NCBI GenBank assembly: GCA_040903745.1
Contig: JBBDUV010000100.1
Coordinates: 1-64,000 of the forward strand
Reading direction: 5' to 3'
Length of the DNA: 64,000 nucleotides
Source of the DNA: M55B112 sp040903745
Lineage (GTDB): Bacteria > Bacteroidota > Bacteroidia > Bacteroidales > GCA-2748055
Part shown: in pieces, positions 53,645-61,645 of the stretch
Layout of the letters: every line of letters begins with the position of its first letter
Position numbering within the stretch: the first letter of the stretch is position 1
Position numbers and translations under genes: made by a program
Notes under the pieces: generated by a model
Seen by the model: the letters and a program-made list of their open reading frames with translations, nothing else
Databases searched by the model: none
Told to the model about the DNA's origin: nothing

Positions 53645-55387
53645 ATGAGAGAGTTATTAATGGAAAGAAGGAATTTTTTGTCGATGGGAAAAGTTATTGG
53701 AAGGAACATTCAGGAGATAGGTTCGTTGTTTCAGAGAACAGGTTTGTTGTTTTCCGGAAAAAGTATTGCCGTTTTGTTGCTGATCTGTTTCATGGTGCTG
53801 AACCTGCAGGCGCAGCGGATCCCCTCTGAAAAGCCAAAGCTTATTGTGGGCATCACCGTCTCCGGGATGCGGTACGATTACCTGTCGGCCTACTGGGATA
53901 CGTTTGGTGACAAGGGTTTTAGGCGAATGGCGGGTATGGGAACGTACTGCAAGAATGCGCGGTACGACCAGCTGATCACCGAGTCGGCCGTCGGTTACGC
54001 CATCATAGGCACTGGAACAAGGGCCGATGCGCATGGGATCGTGGCCGATTACTGGTACGAGCGTGTTGCCGGGGAGATCAGACACTGTGTGGAGGATCCG
54101 AATGTTCGGGGACTCACGGGTTCAGACGAGAACGGACATACTTCACCATCGGCAATGCTGTCGCGCACACTATCGGATGAGCTGCGGATCATCTCGCAAT
54201 TCAAATCGAAGGTGATCGGTGTGTCGATCGATCCCAAAGCATCGGTACTACAGTCGGGTCACACCGCCAATGGCGCCTACTGGTATGACCCGGAGCATGG
54301 GATGTGGACCACCAGCAGCTACTATATCGACTCGTTGCCAGCCTGGGTGGAGGAGCTAAACGCCAAGAACTACAAGGATATTTACAGGGAGAAAATATGG
54401 GAGCCTTTGCTGCCAATCGGCGAATATACCGCAAGTATGCTGGACAACAATCCGTATGAAACAGGATTCAATGGGCAGATCACCTTTCCGTATAACCTGA
54501 CAAAGATAGGTGACGGGAGCAGGCGGAAGGACTACTCGGTGCTCATGACCACCCCTTTCGGAAATACCTACACGAAAGATTTTGCCATCAGCGCAATTGT
54601 GAACGAGGAGCTGGGACTGCACGGGGTGACCGACTGGATCAATATCAGCTTTAACACTACGAAGTATCTGTCGGAAAGGTTCTCCACCTGGTCGGTGGAG
54701 GTGCAGGATATGTACCTTCGGCTCGACCAGGATATTGCGCACCTGCTTGAATCTCTGGATGACCAGGTGGGACTGGAGAATACGTTGATCTACCTGACGG
54801 CCGACCAGGCACATGCCGATGATCCGGGATACCTTGCGGAAAACCGCGTTCCCTCGGGAGAATTCAATTCACGGGCCACTGTTTCATTGTTGCGATCGTA
54901 CCTCAACGCGGTGTATGGTCAGGGCGACTGGGTGCAGCTGTACTACGCCAACCAGGTGTACCTGAACCGCCGGCTGATCGAGGATTCGCGGTTATCGCTG
55001 GAGGAGGTGCAGGAGCGGGTGGCCAGTTTTCTGATCCAGTTTTCGGGTGTGTCGAATGCGTTGCCGGCCTATGTGCTGGAGCGGAACAATTTCACAGAGG
55101 GGATCTTTCACAGGATTCAGAACAGTTACAACCAGAAGCGGAGCGGGGATGTGATCGTCTACCTCACCCCGGGGTGGGTAGAGAAACAGAACGACGGGGT
55201 TGCAATGCTTCCCGGCTTTCGGTATGACGCCCATGTGCCGCTGATCTTTTACGGCTGGAAGGTGAAGCGGGCCACCCTTCCCGAACGGGTGTCGCCATTG
55301 GATATTGTACCGACCATTGCTTATTACCTGGAGCTGTCGGTACCGGAGAATGCTTCGGGATCCGTTATTCCTGGAATGGTAAGATAG
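53645..55387 (+). CDS. PafA-like alkaline phosphatase superfamily protein, probably inactive
   Basis: 580 residues with an N-terminal hydrophobic segment (about 40-56, ending LQAQ). Overall sequence follows PafA-type phosphatases (KVIGVSIDPKASVLQSGHTA, MTTPFGNTYTKDFA, DMYLRLDQDIAHLL). Most catalytic positions are changed. The first metal Asp motif IDQM reads TVSGM (Ser73). The nucleophile Thr motif TAIGH reads SAVGY (Ser114). The Asp/His pair of DYVGH reads KYLSE (Lys340, Glu344). ADHG reads ADQA (Asp387 kept, His lost). His530 (YDAHVPLIFYG) remains. It is therefore likely a pseudoenzyme with a binding or structural role. The exact start is uncertain (ATG also at 53660 and 53684). Confidence 0.85.
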   Translation: MRELLMERRNFLSMGKVIGRNIQEIGSLFQRTGLLFSGKSIAVLLLICFMVLNLQAQRIPSEKPKLIVGITVSGMRYDYLSAYWDTFGDKGFRRMAGMGTYCKNARYDQLITESAVGYAIIGTGTRADAHGIVADYWYERVAGEIRHCVEDPNVRGLTGSDENGHTSPSAMLSRTLSDELRIISQFKSKVIGVSIDPKASVLQSGHTANGAYWYDPEHGMWTTSSYYIDSLPAWVEELNAKNYKDIYREKIWEPLLPIGEYTASMLDNNPYETGFNGQITFPYNLTKIGDGSRRKDYSVLMTTPFGNTYTKDFAISAIVNEELGLHGVTDWINISFNTTKYLSERFSTWSVEVQDMYLRLDQDIAHLLESLDDQVGLENTLIYLTADQAHADDPGYLAENRVPSGEFNSRATVSLLRSYLNAVYGQGDWVQLYYANQVYLNRRLIEDSRLSLEEVQERVASFLIQFSGVSNALPAYVLERNNFTEGIFHRIQNSYNQKRSGDVIVYLTPGWVEKQNDGVAMLPGFRYDAHVPLIFYGWKVKRATLPERVSPLDIVPTIAYYLELSVPENASGSVIPGMVR

Positions 55388-55397
55388 AAAGACATTT

Positions 55398-55440
55398 CGG
55401 CTACAGACATGTCCAGCGGGGGCGGCATGTCTGTAGCTGT
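55398..55440. repeat. Hairpin-repeat cluster 13 (single copy)
   Basis: One reduced unit: CTACAGACATGTCC, then a short GC-rich core and GGCATGTCTGTAG, giving an inverted repeat across the 54-base gap between two convergent genes. Confidence 0.85.
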
Positions 55441-55441
55441 G

Positions 55442-56191
55442 TTATTCATTCAGCCTATCCCGAAGCCCCGCAAAATCTGCAATCTGTCCGGGAAATTCTT
55501 CCAACTGCGTGCCAATCACAATCATGTTGGCACCGGCACCATACACCCTTTCCGCTTCGTCAACGCTACGTATACCACCACCCACCACCATCGGCAATCC
55601 GACCGCACCGCGTATGGCAGTGATCATATCGATCCCCACGGTATGGGCCGCACCGCTGCCGGCCTCCAGGTAGAGCAACTTCAGTCCGAGCATCTCCCCC
55701 GCCATGGCGGTTGCCACAGCTATATCGGTCTTCCCGGCGGGAATGGGCCTGGTACCACTCACATATTCCACCGAGGTGGAGTGTCCGTTTTCAATAAGCA
55801 TATACCCGGTAGGGATCACATCGATCCCGGAGCGGCGAAGATGAGGCGCCGCGATCACATGGTTGCCGATCAGGAAATCGGGGTTCCTGCCGGAGATCAG
55901 TGAGAGCAGCAGGATGCCATCGGCCGCATCCGACAATTGTGTCACATCGCCCGGGAAGAGGTAGACCGGCACATCACAACCTGCCTTCAGCTGTACAATG
56001 GTATCGCTCACAGGACGCAACAACAAGCTTCCACCCACCAGGATCAGGTCGGGGGGATGCGCCGCGAAGAGGGAACAGAGTCGGCCAAGGCTCTCCGCAT
56101 CGTTCTTATCGGGATCCACCAGTACAGCAAATCCTTTCCTCTCATTTAGTATATCATATACGCTCCTCATCATCTTCTTTTCTATCTCCAA
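55442..56191 (-). CDS. Geranylgeranylglyceryl phosphate synthase family protein (GGGPS/PcrB)
   Basis: 249 residues with the TIM-barrel signature of the family: AVLVDPDK at strand 1, ILVGGSLLL, the LFPG motif (VYLFPGDVTQL), YLEAGSGA and VGGGIRS for phosphate binding. It joins an isoprenyl diphosphate to sn-glycerol-1-phosphate, the first step of archaeal-type ether lipids; Bacteroidota have their own group of these enzymes, with a still unclear end product. It is last in the minus-strand run after sfp (62-base gap). No glycerol-1-phosphate dehydrogenase is visible in the window. The motifs look intact. Confidence 0.9.
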   Translation of the reverse strand: MEIEKKMMRSVYDILNERKGFAVLVDPDKNDAESLGRLCSLFAAHPPDLILVGGSLLLRPVSDTIVQLKAGCDVPVYLFPGDVTQLSDAADGILLLSLISGRNPDFLIGNHVIAAPHLRRSGIDVIPTGYMLIENGHSTSVEYVSGTRPIPAGKTDIAVATAMAGEMLGLKLLYLEAGSGAAHTVGIDMITAIRGAVGLPMVVGGGIRSVDEAERVYGAGANMIVIGTQLEEFPGQIADFAGLRDRLNE

Positions 56192-56253
56192 CCGAATCCT
56201 GCTACAGCCGAATCCTGTTCTTTTCTAACCAATGACCGAATAATCCATCCCCA

Positions 56254-56889
56254 TCATTTTTTCGCACTCCATACAAGTGCATAATTTTCGTGGTGGAGGT
56301 ACTCCAGGTCGAAGAGCTCCTCACCTCCACTGTTTACTACGTGACCGCGGATAAACCCGTTATCGGCAGGTTCGAAAGGCAGGATGGTGATCCCCTCCCT
56401 GAAATTCACATCCTGCTTGTCGCATATCTTAAAGAGCGCCTCTTTCGCACACCAGTGCAGGTAGAGATGAAACTTCCTGTTCTCCGGATCCTGTGTAAGC
56501 ACCTCCCGCTTATTCATAAATTTATAGCCCAGCCTGCTAATCTTTCCCGACATATACTCCAGGTCGATCCCCACCCGCTTATCGGGACTCACCAATATCG
56601 CGGTAAGGCTCCGGGAGTGGGAGATGCTGATATTGGCGCTTCCTCCGTTGATATAGGGTTTGTTTTCGGCATTGTAGGTAATCTTAGACTGATCTCCTTT
56701 CATGCTTTTTATCAGCGCCCGCACACTGAGCCACTCCAGTTTCCTGCTCAGACTCCTGAAACTCTCCAGTCTGGCCCACTCTGCCTTATCCAGTCGAACC
56801 ATGGAGTAGAGCGTATCATAATCCTCCGTGATTTCCCAAACTCCAAGCAGACAATCGGGCTGTATTTCCGTCTTTAAAAATATTCCCAC
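56254..56889 (-). CDS. 4'-phosphopantetheinyl transferase (Sfp-type)
   Basis: 211 residues. It transfers the phosphopantetheine arm of CoA to a serine of acyl or peptidyl carrier proteins. Visible motifs: ISISHSRSLTAILVS, the metal-binding VGIDLEY and the second motif WCAKEALFK, as in Sfp-type enzymes. No carrier protein or synthase is encoded nearby; in Bacteroidota this gene type often serves fatty-acid synthesis as the sole transferase. It lies between gldD and the GGGPS gene on the same strand. Confidence 0.9.
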   Translation of the reverse strand: MGIFLKTEIQPDCLLGVWEITEDYDTLYSMVRLDKAEWARLESFRSLSRKLEWLSVRALIKSMKGDQSKITYNAENKPYINGGSANISISHSRSLTAILVSPDKRVGIDLEYMSGKISRLGYKFMNKREVLTQDPENRKFHLYLHWCAKEALFKICDKQDVNFREGITILPFEPADNGFIRGHVVNSGGEELFDLEYLHHENYALVWSAKK

Positions 56890-57033
56890 AGAAACTGTTT
56901 TTCAAAACCTCATCAGTTACACATTCGTTTTGACCCGGCGAGGCAGTTGGTCGGCCGGCTATTTAAAAAAATCAATCCAGCGACCAGCAAATATTACAGG
57001 GTGCTAAACTAGTTAAAAGAACGGAACCTCGTA

Positions 57034-57600
57034 CTATTTCCATTGCACTGTTTCAATCATGTGTTCAATATCCTGTTTCACAAAACGGATAATCGGATTG
57101 AGCGAATCCCTGTTTGTGGTGGTGTTGAAATAGAGTGATCCCCTCAAAAAATGATTCGTACTGTCGGTCAGGAAAAACTGCACGGTCGACGCAACATCTC
57201 CTGCCAGTTCGTACAGGATCCCGTACCTCCTGTTGTCTCTGTCGACAAACGGCACTTCCTGTATCCCATCGGCCCGCGAGGTGTGCTTGTATACCAGGGT
57301 ACGTGTATCTGCAATATACTCATCCACCCTGCCATCCAGACTTTTATAGCTCAAATGCACGGTTCCGTCAAACTGCGGGAACCTGATATCGTACCAGTAG
57401 GGTTCTGCGTTTTTTGATCGTACCGGCACCACCTCTGCATATGTGGGCACCTCAAATTCGTAGGGATCGGCCTCACCGAACAGCACATATTCCTTTTCCG
57501 GATAATCTACCCTGACGAAACCCGATGGCTTGGGAGTATACCTCCTATCGCATGCCAGTGCAACAATCAGTAAAGCAATCATCACTATTCGCATCCTCAT
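57034..57600 (-). CDS. gldD: Gliding motility lipoprotein GldD
   Basis: 188 residues with a lipoprotein signal (lipobox VALAC, Cys17) and the family start YTPKPSGFVRVDYPEKEY. It also has IRFPQFDGTVHLSYK and the late segment FFLTDSTNHFLRGSLYFN, diagnostic for GldD. GldD is required for gliding and type IX export in model Flavobacteriia, though its molecular job is unclear. It follows gldE by about 140 bases, the usual order, and belongs to the mutY-ssb-gldE-gldD block. It is complete and ordinary. Confidence 0.93.
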   Translation of the reverse strand: MRMRIVMIALLIVALACDRRYTPKPSGFVRVDYPEKEYVLFGEADPYEFEVPTYAEVVPVRSKNAEPYWYDIRFPQFDGTVHLSYKSLDGRVDEYIADTRTLVYKHTSRADGIQEVPFVDRDNRRYGILYELAGDVASTVQFFLTDSTNHFLRGSLYFNTTTNRDSLNPIIRFVKQDIEHMIETVQWK

Positions 57601-57737
57601 CTCAAAAGCGTGTTTTTATTTTTTAAAAGGCCATGTGCAACTCACCATGACAATCTATCGTAATTGCTTACATACAATTTTAAATAATCATCATGCGCTG
57701 TGCATAGTTATCAAAAAGATAATCATGGCTCGATTCA

Positions 57738-59036
57738 TCATTTTATTTTCACCTGAACCTGTTTGATCCGGCGCTTATCCATATCGGTTACGGTAAACCT
57801 GATATTTTTACATTTAATTGTATCGTTGAGTCCGGGAAAATCTCCCTCCAGCTCAAGAATCAGTCCCGCAAGTGTTTCAGCCTCACCACGCACATCCTCA
57901 AACAGCTCATCCTCCAGTTCGGTCACCTTAAAAAAATCGTTGAGCAGCGTCTTCCCGTCGAACAGGTAGGTATGCTCATCCAGCTTCCGGAAAAACTCCT
58001 CTGCCTCATCAGACTCGTCGGTGATCTCCCCCACCACCTCTTCAAGAATGTCCTCCATGGTAACGATTCCCTTCATACCGCCATACTCATCGACCACGAT
58101 GGCCAGGTGGATCTTTGTCTGCTGAAAATCCTGCAGCAGCTCATTGATCTTTTTCGCTTCTGGAACAAAGAAGGGGGGTCTGATCAGTGACTGCCATTCA
58201 AGGTCCTTCTTCTGTATGTGGGGCAGCAGGTCTTTCACATAGAGGATCCCTTTGATATTATCAGGTACCTCATCATGCACCGGGATACGCGAGTAGCCCG
58301 AATCGAGTATAATCTTTACCAGGTCACCCATGCTTGTTGTAATATTCACATTGGTCACATCCATCCTCGGCTTCATGATCTCCGAAGCCTCCAGGTTACT
58401 GAATTTCACGATCCCTTCCAGCATCTTTTTGTCCTCCGAAAAGACCCCTGTAGCTAGATCGAGTGCCTCGGAGAGGTCGTCCATCGAGATATTCTGCCGC
58501 TTTCTCGCCAGCCGTTTATTCATGATTGAAGATGACTTTGTAAGCAGGTAAACCAGTGGCCTGAAGATCCGTCCGGTGAAACGAAGCGGCATAGCCATCA
58601 GCCTTGTATAGGACAATGAAAACCGGTCGGCATACAGCTTTGGAAAGATCTCCCCGAAAAGCAGGATCACCACTGCGATGATGACCAGTTGCAGGATAAA
58701 TCCGGCCACCGGGGCAGCCGAGGCGTTGATCAGTCCGGAGGTAATAAATCCCGCGAGAATAATGATCGCCACATTAATGAAATTATTGGTAATCAGTATA
58801 TTGGATAGCAACTCCTCCGGCTTATCCAACAGTTGCATTATCAGCTTGCTCTTGCGCGAATCGCTCTCCTCCAATGCTTCTGTTTCGTCGGGGGAGAGCG
58901 AGAAGAATGCCAGCTCGGAGCCTGAAACCAGTGCCGAGCACAACAACAAACCCACCATCACTATCAGCTGAAATACCGCGGCTGAAGTGATGGGCTGAAA
59001 TACCAATTGCAGAAATGGGTCCATTTGCATTTCCAA
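57738..59036 (-). CDS. gldE: GldE, CNNM/CorC-type membrane protein with CBS domains
   Basis: 432 residues: an N-terminal DUF21/CNNM membrane domain with about four helices (20-150; GSELAFFSLSPDE, VILLFGEIFPKLYA), two CBS domains (about 205-330; MKPRMDVTNVN, YSRIPVHDEVPDNIKGILYV, IVVDEYGGMKGIVTMEDILE) and a C-terminal CorC/HlyC domain ending VQVKIK. Relatives handle divalent cations. In Bacteroidota the copy between ssb and gldD is called GldE and supports gliding or type IX secretion. It is preceded by ssb with a 23-base gap. Several Met codons at the start leave its exact first residue open. Confidence 0.92.
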   Translation of the reverse strand: MEMQMDPFLQLVFQPITSAAVFQLIVMVGLLLCSALVSGSELAFFSLSPDETEALEESDSRKSKLIMQLLDKPEELLSNILITNNFINVAIIILAGFITSGLINASAAPVAGFILQLVIIAVVILLFGEIFPKLYADRFSLSYTRLMAMPLRFTGRIFRPLVYLLTKSSSIMNKRLARKRQNISMDDLSEALDLATGVFSEDKKMLEGIVKFSNLEASEIMKPRMDVTNVNITTSMGDLVKIILDSGYSRIPVHDEVPDNIKGILYVKDLLPHIQKKDLEWQSLIRPPFFVPEAKKINELLQDFQQTKIHLAIVVDEYGGMKGIVTMEDILEEVVGEITDESDEAEEFFRKLDEHTYLFDGKTLLNDFFKVTELEDELFEDVRGEAETLAGLILELEGDFPGLNDTIKCKNIRFTVTDMDKRRIKQVQVKIK

Positions 59037-59059
59037 AACCTGGTCAGTGGATCATTAAA

Positions 59060-59758
59060 CTAAAACGGCAGATCATCCGACGCATTGCCGGGACCTTCAA
59101 GACCGGGGTCTGTTCCACCGGCAGAGGATGATTGCTGGGTTGACTGGTTGTCAGGGGCTGGCCGGGACCGCTGCTGCTGATCGCCGGACCGACTGTCACT
59201 GCCCTGTTGCGGGGAGCTGCTATTCTCCTGCTGGGGGTTGGCCTGCTGCTGATCGCCTGACTGACTGTCACTGCCCTGTTGCGGGGAGCTGCTGTCATCC
59301 TCCTGGCGGTCGGTCGGCTGTTGCTGATCGCTGGTTGGCTGCTGATCGCCAGCTTGCTGCTGACTACCGGAGGAACTGCTGCTGCCCTGTTGATTGTAGC
59401 CGCTACCATCCTGCTGCGGATCGTTATCCGCCCGACGTCCCAGCATCTGCATGTTATCGCCGACGATCTCGGTGATATATCGTTTGATCCCCTCCCTGTC
59501 ATCGTACGACCGGCTGCGGATCCTTCCTTCAATAAACAGCTGTGCCCCTTTCTTTACATATTGCTCGGCAACTTTTGCCAGACCTCTCCATAACACGATG
59601 TTGTGCCACTCGGTCTGCTCGACCTTCTCTCCGTCCCTGTTTCTGTAAACTTCACTTGTTGCCAGCGGAAACTTGCAAACGGGGGTGTTTTCATCCAGAT
59701 ACCGCGTTTCGGGATCCTTACCGACGTTTCCAACCAGGATAACTTTGTTAACTGCCAT
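59060..59758 (-). CDS. ssb: Single-stranded DNA-binding protein with long Gln/Ser-rich linker
   Basis: 232 residues. The OB fold fills residues 1-112 (MAVNKVILVGNVGKDPETRY, WHNIVLWRGLAKVAEQYVKK, GDNMQML). The acidic tip DDLPF for partner binding ends the protein. Between them the linker (113-225) is unusually long and almost all Gln, Ser, Asp and Gly. It holds an imperfect tandem repeat (SSSPQQGSDSQSGDQQQ and again SSSPQQGSDSRSGDQQQ). Such linkers are normally variable, but this one doubles the expected length. A TATCTTTG box lies 22 bases before the ATG. It sits between mutY and gldE. Confidence 0.95.
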   Translation of the reverse strand: MAVNKVILVGNVGKDPETRYLDENTPVCKFPLATSEVYRNRDGEKVEQTEWHNIVLWRGLAKVAEQYVKKGAQLFIEGRIRSRSYDDREGIKRYITEIVGDNMQMLGRRADNDPQQDGSGYNQQGSSSSSGSQQQAGDQQPTSDQQQPTDRQEDDSSSPQQGSDSQSGDQQQANPQQENSSSPQQGSDSRSGDQQQRSRPAPDNQSTQQSSSAGGTDPGLEGPGNASDDLPF

Positions 59759-59780
59759 ATTGCTTTTCTGTTTTGAACTT

Positions 59781-59788
59781 CAAAGATA
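59781..59788 (-). promoter_or_regulatory. -7 box TATCTTTG for ssb
   Basis: Exact TATCTTTG on the minus strand, between the mutY stop and the ssb ATG, so ssb can be transcribed independently of mutY. Confidence 0.6.
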
Positions 59789-59803
59789 CAAATTTGTGAG
59801 AAC

Positions 59804-61003
59804 TTACCCCTTCTGATCGGGAGGAAGTTCTAGATACCTGTCGATGAGCCGTGGCAACGGGTGATCGCCGATCTCCCCGAAGCGTACTTTTTTCCAATTT
59901 TTTCGCGGGACGTAACCGTCCCTCACAATTCGCAGGTGCACGAACCGCGCTGTAATGGTACGGTGGGTAAGCTGGTGCACGACCGGTTCAGAGACGAACG
60001 TAATCTCAAATCCACGATCCCCCGGTCCAACAAATTTTCCGATCTTCTCCTCCATATCTTCGTAGCGCACCAGGTCGTCATCCTCGATCAGTGGAAACTC
60101 AAACAGCTGCTTCCAGATATCGTTGCCGGTACGCTGCTGTATATAGGTGTAACCGGAATGGGAGATGACCAGGTAGGTGAAGTACCGCCTTTTCACTGCT
60201 GTTTTCTTAAGTTTCACAGGGTATTGGTCAACACTGTTATTGCTGAACGCCAGGCATTGGGTGTTGAGCGGACAGGCGGGGCAGTTGGGGATGGGCGGGG
60301 CAGGGGAAGGGGATGCCGAAAGCGGTGCCGGCGAAGAGTGGAAAGCCGGTGAGGGAGCAAAGGGGGCAGTGGAGGAAGCAGTGGAGGAAGCCTTCGATGA
60401 AGAGGTAGCGGAGCGGGAAGAAAGCCCCCGGGCCGGGATACATTGCAGGGCGCCGAACTCCATGATGGCCTGGTTGTACTCGCCGGGCTGTGTGCGGTCG
60501 AGCAGCTCCCCTGCAAGTTCCATGATGATCCTTTCTCCTGCTGATGTATTCACAGGTTCATCGATGGCAAAAAGCCGGCTGAGCACCCGTGCCACGTTCC
60601 CGTCGACTACCGCTACCGGTTCGTTAAAAGCAATAGAAGCTACGGCTGCAGCTGTGTACTCCCCTACCCCTTTTAACTTCAGGAGCGAGTCGCGATCACC
60701 CGGGAAAACTCCACCGAAATCATTCACGACCTGGCGGGCAGCGGCAAGCAGGTTGCGGGCCCTGGAATAGTAACCGAGACCCTGCCAAAGCTTCATCACC
60801 TCCTGCTCGTCGGCAGCGGCCAGGACATAGATGTCGGGGTACTGCACCACAAACCTGTTGTAATAGGAGAGTCCCTGGCTGACGCGTGTCTGTTGGAGGA
60901 TTACCTCCGAGAGCCAGATGCGGTATGGGTCGTTCTCCTCCCTCCAGGGCAAACTTCTCTTGTTTTTTTTATACCAGTTTGTGATTATATTGCTTATTTT
61001 CAT
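59804..61003 (-). CDS. mutY: Adenine DNA glycosylase MutY with insertion inside the Fe-S motif
   Basis: 399 residues. It removes adenine mispaired with 8-oxoguanine. The catalytic Glu33 lies in LSEVILQQT, the helix-hairpin-helix in LKLKGVGEYTAAAVASIAF, and the catalytic Asp134 in AVVDGNVARVLSR. The Fe-S cysteines are Cys188, Cys241, Cys244 and Cys250. The usual spacing is C-X6-C-X2-C-X5-C, but here 52 residues separate the first two, an excess of about 46 rich in Ser, Ala and Pro. The C-terminal 8-oxoG-recognition domain (residues about 270-395) is present, with HQLTHRTI. Start at ATG 61003 fits the family. It heads the ssb-gldE-gldD block. Confidence 0.93.
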   Translation of the reverse strand: MKISNIITNWYKKNKRSLPWREENDPYRIWLSEVILQQTRVSQGLSYYNRFVVQYPDIYVLAAADEQEVMKLWQGLGYYSRARNLLAAARQVVNDFGGVFPGDRDSLLKLKGVGEYTAAAVASIAFNEPVAVVDGNVARVLSRLFAIDEPVNTSAGERIIMELAGELLDRTQPGEYNQAIMEFGALQCIPARGLSSRSATSSSKASSTASSTAPFAPSPAFHSSPAPLSASPSPAPPIPNCPACPLNTQCLAFSNNSVDQYPVKLKKTAVKRRYFTYLVISHSGYTYIQQRTGNDIWKQLFEFPLIEDDDLVRYEDMEEKIGKFVGPGDRGFEITFVSEPVVHQLTHRTITARFVHLRIVRDGYVPRKNWKKVRFGEIGDHPLPRLIDRYLELPPDQKG

Positions 61004-61060
61004 TATATTCGTTGTCTCACTTGCAAAATCATACCGGAAAATAAAATTAATTCAATTCGG

Positions 61061-61092
61061 TTGTAATTAATTATTAAAAACAATTATATTTG
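61061..61092 (+). promoter_or_regulatory. Promoter of the HU gene (TTG and TATATTTG)
   Basis: TTG at 61061-61063 and TATATTTG at 61085-61092 are 21 bases apart, the best match in this window to the Bacteroidota -33/-7 pattern. The HU ATG follows 54 bases later. Confidence 0.72.
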
Positions 61093-61146
61093 CACATTGA
61101 AAATAACAAAATAACGTAATATATTGATAATTAAAGGTTTTAAAAA

Positions 61147-61431
61147 ATGACTAAAGCAGACATTGTTAACGAAATCTCCAAGAACACTGGAATTGAAAAA
61201 GTAACTGTTCAGAAAACAGTTGAAGCATTCATGGAATCGGTGAAAGATTCTTTAAGTGACAATAAAAACGTATACCTCAGGGGTTTTGGAAGTTTTATTG
61301 TTAAGAAAAGAGCTGAGAAAACGGCCAGGAATATCTCCAAAAACACCAAGATCATTATTCCTGAACATTTTATTCCATCCTTCAAGCCTGCAAAAACGTT
61401 TGTCAACAAAGTGAAGACAAACGTAAAGTAA
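61147..61431 (+). CDS. HU/IHF-family DNA-binding protein
   Basis: 94 residues, the normal HU length. MTKADIVNEISKNTGIEKV at the start and the arm region LRGFGSFIVKKRAEKTARN are standard; the usual GRNP-like arm tip is replaced by RNISKNTKIIIPEHFIPSFK, as in Bacteroidota members. It bends DNA and compacts the nucleoid. It is divergent from mutY and is followed 21 bases later by a tiny ribosomal-protein gene and then RNase G, a neighbourhood common in this phylum. Confidence 0.95.
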   Translation: MTKADIVNEISKNTGIEKVTVQKTVEAFMESVKDSLSDNKNVYLRGFGSFIVKKRAEKTARNISKNTKIIIPEHFIPSFKPAKTFVNKVKTNVK

Positions 61432-61452
61432 TTTACTGATAATATTTCTATT

Positions 61453-61545
61453 ATGCCTAGCGGAAAAAAAAGAAAGAGACATAAAATGGCTACCCATAAG
61501 CGCAAAAAGCGTTTAAGGAAGAACAGGCACAAGAAGAGGAAATAA
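61453..61545 (+). CDS. 30-residue basic ribosomal protein (AURKAIP1/COX24, bS22/mS38-like)
   Basis: ATG 61453 to TAA 61545 encodes 30 residues starting MPSGKKRKRHKMATHKRKKR and continuing with more Lys, Arg and His. The sequence matches the AURKAIP1/COX24 domain proteins annotated in Bacteroidota, related to mitochondrial mS38 and mycobacterial bS22, which bind the small ribosomal subunit. The gene is too short for usual ORF length cut-offs. It lies 21 bases after HU and is followed by an intrinsic terminator, so HU and this gene probably share a transcript. Family recall is by memory; the extreme basic content supports a ribosomal role. Confidence 0.85.
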   Translation: MPSGKKRKRHKMATHKRKKRLRKNRHKKRK

Positions 61546-61572
61546 CCATTTCGCTCTTACATAATACGATGG

Positions 61573-61603
61573 TAAACCTAAGGTGATCTGCACCTTAGGT
61601 TTA
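61573..61603 (+). terminator. Intrinsic terminator-like hairpin after the HU/bS22 operon
   Basis: A perfect 13-bp stem (61573-61585 with 61591-61603, TAAACCTAAGGTG and its complement) and a five-base loop, followed by a T-rich stretch. It separates the HU operon from RNase G, whose GTG start is 42 bases further on. Confidence 0.85.
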
Positions 61604-61645
61604 TTTCTGTTAAGTTAATACGACAGTTATTAAAGATATTCAATT

